Below, one piece after another: positions 1-10,088 of a DNA stretch of 64,000 nt. Under the pieces are notes generated by a model. The model was not told the origin of the DNA. It searched no databases and saw nothing but the letters and a program-made list of their open reading frames with translations. The stretch's first letter is position 1. Every line of letters begins with the position of its first letter. The position numbers were made by a program, and so were the translations under genes. The DNA is from Dactylellina haptotyla (lineage: Eukaryota; Ascomycota; Orbiliomycetes; Orbiliales; Orbiliaceae), in assembly GCA_031310005.1 (NCBI GenBank), contig CM062380.1, forward strand, positions 2,108,001 to 2,172,000, written 5' to 3'.

Positions 1-727
1 TCATTACCTTTTTTCCCTCACCTTTTGATATTTATTTGGGTTTCTTATTTTACTACTTTTAAGTTTAGGCGCGGGGAAATACAAGAATCGGTAATTAGAA
101 AAGGTGCCCCATACTAATTAATATAAGGTTGAGGTCCACAGTTGAATGATGTCACATGATGCAGGTAAGGCGCAGTAGCAACGAACTTCATCTCTTATCG
201 ATGAGATCAATGCGGATTCAATTTGGTAATATACAATGTTTTCGTATCCGAGATGCGGATATAGATTTTGTCGAGCCCAGCCGTATTAAGTAAAATGAAA
301 CAGGAAGAAGAGCAAAATAAACCGGAAGAAATAGGCAACTGAAGAAGGTATTTGGAAGGAAAACAGGAAGCCAAAAAGTTTTTGTATGGTCATGAGACGT
401 TCGAAAAGTTCCTGGTATGAAATAGAAGTGAGAGTAAAAAAGAAATATGAAAAAATAAAGAAAACTCCCCTAACACCGTCACAGATGATAGTGTCCTACT
501 TCTCACGAAATATATATAAAACAAAGGCTCCTACCAAAGAACAATATCGTAGCATCGCACCGTGAGAATGGAATGCTTTGGGAAGGAAATTTGAAACAAA
601 GAGGTATATAAAAACGGACGATAGAACACCAGCCGATGAAGTCTATGAACTGTAGGGGGGAATTAAAAGGAAAAGAAGAAAATTAATTTAAATGGTACCA
701 AAAAAATGAAACAAACCATTCAGCAGC
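1..727. other. Intergenic, 3' flank of PRP24
   Basis: No coding region or RNA gene is recognised here. The stretch is AT-rich and, from about 300 to 720, strongly adenine-rich on the plus strand. That fits a 3' untranslated and terminator region of the minus-strand PRP24 gene, but no polyadenylation signal stands out. Confidence 0.6.
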
Positions 728-3700
728 TCACTCCCTATCGTCTTCTTCAACATCCGCCTTTCCCTTTAACAACATCCGTCTAAATTCAGCATTCGTCTTC
801 GGCTTTGATTCATCCACTTTCGTTTCATCATTATTCTCAGATTTTGATGGGCGGAAACCAAGTCCCATACGAGTTTTTCCACCCCTAACAGCCGGGACGG
901 GTCGATGGACCCTTACAGGAGCTAGACTTGTGGTAGCCCTTTCATCCTGTTTCTTCTTCGCGAACGGATTCTCGCCAGGTTTCGCCTTTTTCTCTGGGGC
1001 AATTTTTAGCATTTCCTGGCGATCCCCAAATCTAATGCGTCGTCCGTCGATTGCATGTCCGTCAAGGGCAAGTGCAGCAGTACCCGCATCTTTGACTTCA
1101 TCAAATTCGACGATGGCTGCCTGGTGATCGAGCTTAAGCTGCACCTTCCGCAACGAACCGTACTTTTCAAATACAGCACGGACTTTATTGTCATTGACGG
1201 TGTCCGCGATATTAAGTACGTAGAGAGTTTTCTGGCGAATCGTGTCCTTGTCAGGAACATCTGGCATATCCGACGCCGTAGTAGACATTGGAGAAGCGGC
1301 GTTTTCTGGCGAGCCAGCGGATCCGTTAGGGAATTTTGCTTGTGTCTTTCCGGATGATTTTTTGCTTGCTGGTGCGCCCCCTTGAGGCTCACCAATTACC
1401 ACCATGAGTTTTCGGGATCTCAGTTTGTGTCCATTTAACTCGAGAGAAGCTTGAGCCGCTTCGGCGGTCTCATAGTCAAGAAATCCGTACCCGGAGTGGG
1501 TTCCTTTCCCTTTGCTAATCAATCGGACGGACTCAATAGTTCCATACTTGCTGAAGAGCTCTCTTACATCGGCCTCGGTAGCGTTGTAATCGACATTCCG
1601 TACAAATACTTCCCGTCCCTCGTGTCTAAATGTTTGCCGCTATGTTAGTAGACATGGACATCATAGTTAGAATATTTATGTTCAAACTTACACTGCGCCA
1701 CTCCTATCCTGCTTCGCACCAGGATCGGAGAGTTTAGATACAAGAGTGAACCCTTCGATTTCTTTCCCATTATAGCCTGCTGCCTTGTTGGCATCTTCCG
1801 AGGCTTCGAATTGGACGTAGCAGAACCTGCGATGGGTATTGTATTTGAGACTTGGAAATCGAACTTCGACAACCGGTCCGCATTCTTTGAAGAGCTCGCG
1901 GATCCATTTCTCATCAGCTGTAGGTGGGAAGTTTGTCACGTATAATGTAGTGTTGTGTCCGACCTCCACGCTGACTTCACGACCTTTCAACTTTTTCTTG
2001 TCTCGAGTTTGGGCCGCCAAAACGTCAGCAGCGTTTTGAAATTCAATGCTAGCTGTAGCTGACTCGTTGTCCGCATCAACAACCAAAGTGAGGGTATTGA
2101 TTGTACCACAATCCTTGAAAAACTTCCTCACCGAAAGCTCATCGATATCGGCAGGAAGGTTTTTCGCAAATATTGTTAACTTTTCTCTGTCTCTGGTCTG
2201 CTTCTTATCCTTGTCCTGATCCTGGTCTTGCTCAGCAGAGGCAGTACCGGTTTCTTCAGCCTCATCTGCAACTTCGGGCTCCTCTGATACTGGAGGGATA
2301 GATCCCATCTCGACATCCTCGCTGGCTCTCGCCTTCTTATGCGGGAGCGCATCCTCATCCTCAACATTGCTGCTCCTTCGGCGTTTTCCCTTAGAGTCCG
2401 CCAAGCCAGGGGGGAGGCCAGAAGTCTGCACGTGGGTCTGCTCCTCTTGAGCTTCACGTTGACGTCTCCTTGCAACCTGCTTTCGAAGGCGCCTAATATG
2501 CATCATACATCCCTCTATAACAGTGCTGTCCCCATAATCCTCGATTTGAGTATTGTAGATGTCAATGATCTTTTCAGGCCAATTCATCATTTTCCAGTTT
2601 GAGACAGCCCTCTTCAGAATAGCAGTAGCGCCGACGTTGCCAGTATTTCGGAAGGACCATCCGTAATATCGAAGCCAGAATTCGTATTCCTTGGAGTGAT
2701 GGAGCTCAAGTTTGTGCCACTCCTCCTCAGCACCCGCGAGGTCCCCCTTCTCGGTCAAAAAGGTGATCAGGAGCCGTGCAATGCGGTAATCTTGATCTAT
2801 AGACCCAATTTCAGTAAGTGTAGATCGGAGACCGAATTCAGCTACCTCTTCCATGTCAGGATCGGTCGGATTTTTAGCTACACCTCTCCGTTTGAGAACT
2901 CCGCACCAAGCCAGATGAACTTTGAACATTTCCTCCTGCTGTACCATCAAACGTGAGGTCGTGGCCTGGTGCTTGATCCGTTCAATAGATTCGAAAGGTT
3001 GGCGTCGAACATCAAAGGCAAGGATTCGGTGGCTCCACAGAGTGCCTGACCATTGGCAATGGGCGGTAGCGCGCTCCAGCAATGGCAGGATTGCTGGATC
3101 GGTGTCTCTCTTTTCCAGCATGAAATACAGATATTCCTCCCAGGCCGCAGTGTCAGTAGGATAACGTAAGACACATCTTTCGTATAGCCCTTGACATAAG
3201 GTTAAATCTGGATGTTGCCTTGTAGTTTCCCACTCAAGGTATTCCGACCAGATTTGACCCTCCTCGTCTTGTCCATAGCTATTACGAACGCGGTATTCAA
3301 ACCTTTGTCTTTCTTCGAGGAGCTTTTTGCCCTTCTGGTATACTTCATTGCCAGCCTTCATTATCGCCTCATAGTCGCCATTCGGTAGGTACTTGGTTAC
3401 GAAACTGCTATACGCGGAGAATGTAGAGTCAAGGTCGTCATGGGGGATTCTGAGCCGATCGAGGTACAGTCTTTGGATTTTATCGATTTTTGGTTGAGAA
3501 CTCCTGGAGAGACCCCGAATTTATTAGTGATTCCACCTTCCGAAAAGTTAACAATCAGATTTCATGGCTTACGGAGGAGGCATCACGTTTAACTGTAGCA
3601 GTTGAAGTTCGCTATACTTATTCCAGATTTCATGGCTCTAAAAGATGGGGGGGTTAGAATGGCCCTTTAAACAAGATATCTTTTGACGAAGCTAAACTCA

Positions 3701-5354
3701 CTCTTGGAATGCTATACATGGTTTCCCCAACTGCTTTCAATAGTACAGAGCTAACCAACTCGAAGTTGAATATCTCTGCCCATGTCTCATCATCGCCACC
3801 TTCCGCTTCGGCACGCTGGAAGGCTTCTCTCCATGTTCGTAGAATGAATTTGACATATCCCTTCCACAGAGTTACACTTCCGGATTCGTGGGCGACACTT
3901 CTCGCCCAGAGCTCCATAACCGAAACCTTGCCGATGAGGTCCTCCGCGTGCACGGCGGTGTCGTGCAACCATTCCACCCACATGTTCTCCGGCAGGGGGT
4001 ATATCGTCAGCATCCGTTCACGCTCTTCGTTCAACCGCTCCTTGAAGTCGTACAGTTTGTCAAACTTGGATGCAACGAACCCACGCCTCAGCAATCCAAT
4101 GCACTCAGTGCAATCATTGTAGGTCGGAGGCACGTCTTCGGCGTCGACTTCGTCCTTGAGATAAGCGTGATCCAGCTTCTCGATTAGTTCGGCCAGTCTC
4201 TCGACTTCGTCCTCTCCCAATGGCTTCGTCGATTCATCGTCCTCGTCCATTTCGACATCCTCATCTTCATCGTCCCAGAAGAACTCCGCTCCCGCGTCTT
4301 TTGGCGAGGGTATCGGTTCCGGGACCACCATTTCCACACTGGCACTGGATTTCGTCCGAGAAACGCGCCGGGATTGGGATCCCTGGTCCGTTTTGACACG
4401 CGGTTCTTCATCCATTGTTACGAGGGAAGCACTCGAGCCGGTTCTCGATATGGGTCCACGGTCACTGCTGAATGAGGGCACTCGGTTCTGTAGGGTTGGG
4501 TGCGGGTGCGAAGAAGGTGGTGGCCCAGGTGGCGGTGCAGCAGCAGCGGGAGAAGGTGTTGATGTGGGGATCTGCGAGGCACCGAGAGGAGAGGGTGCAA
4601 AGGTTGGATTCTCGATGTAAGTCAGAGAGTGGTGCCGTATGGGGGCCGGAGGGATGGCCTTTTCGGATACAGTTGGCAGTGACTCACGCCTTACATCTGG
4701 GTGTGATGTAAAGTATGACTGGGATTGGGGTTTCCTCGATGGGATCAAGGACGAAGACGAATGTGACCTGATGTCGTTCAGGGACGGTCGATGGTGAATT
4801 GGTGATGGCTGATGCGATTGATGAAGTTGCTGCTGTTGCTGCTGTTGCTGTTGTTGGTGATGATGAGGCGGCGGCGGTTGTGGAGAGTATATTGGAGAAG
4901 GAGTGGAGGTAGCGAGCTGAGATGGGTGTGGGACGTGGTGGGGGTATTGCAGCTGCTGTTGTTGCTGGTAGGGTGATGTGGGCTGCGGGTGAGGGTGCGA
5001 GTGAGGGTGCGAGTGAGGGTGCGAGTGAGAGTGCGGGTGAGGGTGTGGGTGGGGATGCTGGTGGTGATGGGATGGCGATGGAGCGGTGAGGGACGATGAT
5101 GAGGGTTGCGAGTCCCGGCGCGTGGTTGAGGTGGGCGAGGTTGAGTGGTAGCGGTGGCTCTGGTGGTGGTGGTGGTTCTGGTGGTGGTTGTGGTGGTGGT
5201 TGTGGGTGTGGTTGTGGTGGCTGGTGGCGGCGGATGTGGAGGGTGCGGTGGCGGGCGTGGTTGTGCTGGGGCCGGGCACGGGCGAGGAATTTGTCGGTGA
5301 GCCTGTTCCCGGGGTTGGCGTGGCCGTGGGGGATAAGAGGGCGCTGATATCCAT
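728..5354 (-). CDS. PRP24: U4/U6 snRNA-associated splicing factor PRP24 (SART3 family)
   Basis: Four exons: 5354-3702, 3637-3573, 3503-1694 and 1639-728, giving 1479 aa. In the family this nuclear protein anneals U4 and U6 snRNA to rebuild the U4/U6 particle. After a low-complexity N-terminus (about residues 1-340: Pro, Ser, His and Gln runs) come half-a-TPR (HAT) repeats (about 430-900), an acidic/charged linker, then four RRMs, with RNP motifs such as LTIFAKNLP, TLYVTNFPP, EVFVRNVDY and TLYVLNIAD. The extreme C-terminus carries NAEFRRMLLKG, matching the short conserved LSm-contact motif of PRP24. The start is the ATG opening MDISALLSP; an in-frame upstream ATG at 5708 lies in a repeat-rich leader and is less likely. 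The third intron uses a GTGTAA donor, which is the only choice keeping RRM3 in frame. The protein is longer than usual because of the N-terminus. Confidence 0.95.
4778..5052. repeat. Low-complexity tandem repeats inside PRP24 exon 1
   Basis: Plus-strand 12-base units of the type GAGTGAGGGTGC recur between about 4986 and 5052, next to CTG/TTG trinucleotide runs around 4827-4858. Read on the minus strand they encode alternating His-Pro/His-Ser and polyglutamine. All three minus-strand frames stay open across the block. That explains the spurious 465-codon frame at 4778-6175. Confidence 0.85.
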
Positions 5355-5551
5355 CGTGAACGGACACCAGGAACCGAGAACCTGGCACGAGCAGCGGAGC
5401 GGAGGGAGAGCGGCGAGAAGGGAAGAAGATTGGAGAAGCCGGAGAGGTGAGAAGAGAGAGAGAGAGAGAGGGAAGAGAAGGTGAGGGAGAGGGAAGGAGT
5501 GCAAGAAGGAGCTAGAGATGCGAGTGGGATCGATCTCCAGCGAGCGAGCAA

Positions 5552-5578
5552 GCTGCTGCTGCTGCTGCTGCTGCTGCT
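5552..5578. repeat. (GCT)9 microsatellite
   Basis: Nine perfect GCT units on the plus strand (AGC in the direction of PRP24), about 200 nt upstream of the PRP24 start codon and therefore probably in its leader or promoter. Confidence 0.9.
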
Positions 5579-8112
5579 TCTCTCGCTCTGACCAGACCGA
5601 CCCGAGACGGCTCGCTCCTCCTTCTGACTTCTGGCCGGCGGGATGTTCTGGAGTTCGAGCTTTGTCGGATGGGATTTGCGGTCGAGGTACCCTCGAGTGC
5701 TCGAGCACCGGGCAGTAGGGCGGGTGCTATGCGAGGGGAGGAGGGAGATCTCGAACCGTCGCCGTCGAGGCCAGTCCAATCCGAAGCTACCTGCACCGAG
5801 TGCTGCTAATGCTAATAATAAATAAACGATATCCTTGGTTATTACGCAGGTCAGGTCAAAGTGTGAGGAAAAAACCGACGGAGAGGGAAGCAAACTAGCA
5901 CGAAACGAGAAGCGGGAGATGCAGCAATGACAACAGACAAGCCCGCCACAAATAAAAAGAATAAACCCATACGAAACCAAACGACGAGAGCGAGAAAGTG
6001 AGAGCGAGGGCGAGGGCGAGGACTGGGATGCTGGGAGGAAAAAGCAACCTGCACACAGATCGCGAAGCAGCTGTCGAGATCGGGTGGAGAGGGAGAAGGG
6101 GCGTTTTCCTGCTGCTGCTGCACATTCCGCCCACAGCGGAGCGACGACATCAATATCATCGGCTGCTATTGTCACCGCTGCCGGCTTCTGATGGCGGCGG
6201 CAATAGCAGCAGTAATAATTATTGTCTGATGAGGCACCGTGTCGTCGGCGAACACTCGGACGACTAGCAAGCTGCTGCTGCAGGCTGAATGGGGCCAGCC
6301 GCCAAACGAAATTGGGAAAGGAATTCTTCCTGTGAAGCCTCCTCGCAGCCTCTGCAGGTCTCGCTCGCTGCAGGCCCGCTGGGTCTCTGCACCGGCCGGA
6401 CGCTGGTCAGGTCGCTAATTTCGTTCCTTCGGACGATCTACACGCCCCGTTGCTGAATCCCGTCAACCGCTGCAGCAGAGCTAAACTCGTCGAGGCCTTC
6501 CCTTGCGCTCTTCCCCTCTCCGTCTCCCTCTCTCGCCTTCTGACAAAAGGAGACGGCCTCCGAGCGAATAGAAGCTGCCCGATGGTATCCTGTTGCGGTC
6601 CCATCCGACGGCTCTTTTCTTTCTCTCTCTCTCTCTCTCTCTTCTCTCATAACGTATCTTTTGCTCTGAGGTCCGTCGCGCCTGCTTCTGGAACCCTCAA
6701 CAGGGCCTAGACGCACGTCGACTCGAGTCCCGAATTCCGACCCGACCGTGGATTTTTGGTTTTGGACGTGAACGGCAGGAACCAACCCAACAACTCGGGA
6801 CACATGCCGGGAACAAATGGACACCCTCGCGAGCTTAACCAACGTTCCCAGACAAGAAAGAAAGAGGAGAAGAAAACAATTGAGACTGAGAGGCTGCGAT
6901 CCATGAAAAAAAGAACGATGAGACACGGCAGCCTCCATTCCCTTCGGTTCTCCAGCCTTCGGAAACCTGCCCTCGACGGGCTGCCATCGCTCAAGAAATT
7001 CAAAAACTCGTCCATTGACAATGTAATCGTCATGTGGTTCGGGCAATGCGCGACAGGGGTCCATGCATACCAGATCTCTTTCTTTTCTTTGATCTCTGTG
7101 GTTTCTAAACTTTTGAGGGAGAAAGGAAATCGAGCCCAACTTACAAATGAGGTAAGAAACACGCAAATTCCCAGCCCAATAATCGATAAAAAAGAAACTT
7201 TTGCGGAAGGATTAAAGTCGCGACCTTCGTCAGATTCGAAGGAGGGAAAAATCGTAGAAATTATAGCTTGTCGCTGGAGTAAGTAATTGATAGGCTTCGT
7301 ATTCGTAGCTTCGTCGTCAGAACTCGAGTTAAAATATATATAAAAAACAAAGACAAAATGGTGATGCTGTTTTCAAACAATAAAAGCTATAGGTTTTAGC
7401 GTGCTGGAGGAGGGGATGCCTATATAACCAGGCCTCCGTTTATTTGGTCAGTATGAAGCCCAAATCAAGCGAGAATCAAATATACAGATGAGATGGGTCC
7501 AAGGCAAAAACCCTTGCACATTGTGTGTCCCAATTGGTGATTATTCCTGCGTTGAGAGCCCTTTTCGGATGATATGATATAATTACACACGCATGGTGGT
7601 ATCATTGCTCAGCCGGCAAAACGCAAGCAAGAAAGGAACGGAAAGGTATGGTAATTTGCAAAAAGAGAATATAACGGAGCGTTAATATATCTAATATATA
7701 AGCTTACTCACCTTCCAAGAAAAATATCGAGATCTCCGAACACAACCCAACAAGGCGACCAGATCAGTTGACACAATAGTGAGATGAAGCTAGGCCTAGG
7801 AATGTTGATAATAAGATCGATCTTTTCTGCGCCTGGGACCCTAGCCACAACAATCATATAGTTAAATCAATCCTGCAGCAGCTGACGGTGAAAATGCTCC
7901 AAATTCACCGCCTCAGATGAAGGCGGCGCATAAACGAAGCAAGAATAATTTCGTACAAGGGCCCAAATGATCTAGCAGAGGTTCCGTGCGCAGGTAGACC
8001 ACGCAAGCGAATAGCCCAGTATTGGTTCCAAGCGTGACCCGTTCAACAAGATTTTGGTACTTGGGTCCCGAAACGAAACGTGCTTGATGGATTTCGCTTG
8101 TCAGCAACCATC

Positions 8113-8132
8113 AAAAAAAAAAAAAAAAAAAA
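8113..8132 (+). repeat. A20 homopolymer
   Basis: Twenty consecutive adenines on plus in an otherwise non-coding region. It could be a poly(dA:dT) nucleosome-excluding tract or the tail of an old retrocopy. No coding sequence with family resemblance lies immediately 5' of it. Confidence 0.9.
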
Positions 8133-9155
8133 CGTGCGTCGCCTGAGATTGAGCAAGAAGAGCTCGCGCTGGCAACAAGGGGGGGTGCGGTCTTTAACGT
8201 TTGAAATAACAACAGCAATACCAGGCCTGGCTGCAGGGTTAAATGAGGGTTGGGTGCAATAACGAGATGATGGAAGCCAGAAGGAGGGATGAATAAACCC
8301 AGATTGCTTTGAGCGCCAGACGTTTGCAATTTGCTTTGCAGGCGTGTGATCAAATGTGCATGCGCTCAACTGTAAATGTAACTAAATCGCGATCGCAAAA
8401 TTGTCGCCTTGAGCGCCCGAGCCCCATATATACCTCTTTCAAGGCTAGACCACCTCAAATGAGGTCTAGGGCCAACGAGCAATTGCCTCCAGTCAATGTT
8501 CACCGTCTGCGCTGGACTTGACTGGCTGTGATTAATGGTGCCGGGGCCTTGTCACACCATCAATCCCGGCCGCAAAATGTTGCATTACAGAATCCGCCCA
8601 ACGCGCAATGCGCATGCGAGCGAAAAAAGCACCTGGGGACCCAACACGTAGTGGCCGTTCAAAGTAAAACCACGTGGAATTACTAAAATAAAACCTCTTA
8701 CCGGATGTGTTAATATAACAATATTTCTTCTCTCCCTCCAAAGTGTGCTATCCTTTAGGACAGACCTCTGCGAAGATAGATAGTCGAGCCGAAGATCGCA
8801 GGGAGGCCGAAGAGTGCTGCGGGTTTGTGCGCGCTGGAATGCACCTAATGGACCTGCTCCACAGTGGCTGATGGTTCATGCGATTATGCGAGCAACGGTG
8901 GACCTGGCGAGCGGGTATGACGCAGTTTTGCAGCTCCGCGCGCACAGAGTAAAGAGGGACAAAAGAGGTGCGATATATTGTGCAGGCAATTCGGACACTC
9001 GGTTCTAGCCAGATTATGTCGTGTACGATATGTTTGAAAAGTAAAAGAAAAATGAGTCCGCTTGTATTCGGTTGTCGGTATATATGCCTATCTGTATTAT
9101 TCTCCGAGGTCGTTATGCGGAGAAGACGGAAGGCAGACTGTTGGTTCAAGTCTAG

Positions 9156-10088
9156 ATCCTCGCGGATGGTCTGTGTGCCTTGCCTGCTGGTATAATGCGA
9201 ATGCGCGAGAAAATGTATACAGGCTTTTTGGGGTGGTTCCGAGCAAACTGCAGTATATATGGGCATAAAATCAGAAGACAAAGATCGATAGACGGACTTA
9301 AGGCCCCCAAGCTGGATTTTGCAGAATGGGATATGACAATGATGAAGAAACTTCGTGGTTGTTCTTTGGGGGGCTCTTTCTCGCAGCAGGTCTCTTCTCG
9401 ACTCTTACCAACAGTTGTCAAGGCTTGTGTCTGCTTTGAAGAAGCCTACGCCTGTTTTATAGACAAGGACGAGAAGTTTCCAACCCAACGCGCAACTGGT
9501 CGGATTCCAAGAACTACAGGATCGGTTTCCTTGCTTTTTGAGGAGATACTTTGTACCTACCAATCGTATCGAGCAGAAGGCAATATTTCAGAAATGCACG
9601 GGCAAAAGAGGGCTTGAAACTTATGTGTGGGTGGTATACCCGACTCGAAATCCCTGAGATCGACTTGGGCAAACAAAATAATGAGAAAGGAGACAGAGAG
9701 ACTGCTGAGCGCAAGTACTTACGTCTTTGAAGTACCTCACGTGTGTAATTCGGCGGAGGAGAGGACAACGAGAGAACCTTCGGTTGACGACAAGCGCAGG
9801 TTCGAAAGTCTGGACAGTAAACCAACTAGCCAGGGATTGCCTGACTGTGAATGCAGGTACCAGAATTGCAGAACTTCTCTCTCTCGGAACGATTTTCGAT
9901 GCGAGCGAGAAATTGGCTTAGGAGCGAAACGACGATCTTTAATTCATACGTCAAATTCGCCGGTGGGAAGTGGGTCTCCTACGTCTCCGTGTCCGTCTCG
10001 AATTTACACCTATGCAGATGGTAATTCTGATCTTCCCCCAGTGGAGTCGTCGCAGTGGAAGGCAATTGTCGACATGTCAGTCCGGTGA
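9156..10088 (+). other. Unexplained near-open reading frame with one internal stop
   Basis: One plus-strand frame runs from 9156 to the stop at 10086-10088 with a single interruption, a TGA at 9615-9617. The two halves (about 153 and 156 codons) are rich in Arg, Ser, Thr and Glu, and no domain is recognised. The first ATGs of the 5' half lie at about 9195-9201; the 3' half has no ATG near its start. An intron covering the stop, a decayed gene or chance openness are all possible, and no clear GT...AG pair around the stop was found. Confidence 0.25.

Larger units (their letters stand above)
5355..9155. other. Gene-poor region, PRP24 leader side
   Basis: No gene recognised. Positions 5355-5520 are purine-rich on plus (pyrimidine-rich as PRP24 leader) and include a (GCT)9 run at 5552-5578. 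A CT-dinucleotide tract sits at about 6617-6645 and a 20-base A run at 8113-8132. An imperfect hairpin lies near 8440-8470, with core arms ACCTCA/TGAGGT. On the minus strand a 146-nt open stretch (7857-7712) ends at a good GTGAGT donor but leads to no recognisable exon. Confidence 0.6.

Noticed and set aside
4778-6175. 465-codon minus-strand frame overlapping the PRP24 N-terminus
   Set aside because: It is an alternate frame through tandem repeats and the pyrimidine-rich leader; the translation is only Ser/Leu/Pro/Thr runs, and the overlapping frame continues into the HAT/RRM protein.
6438-7286. Opposed frames of 242 aa (minus) and 176 aa (plus)
   Set aside because: The plus frame begins at TTG not ATG, neither has a domain or splice support, and parts are simple CT/GA repeats.
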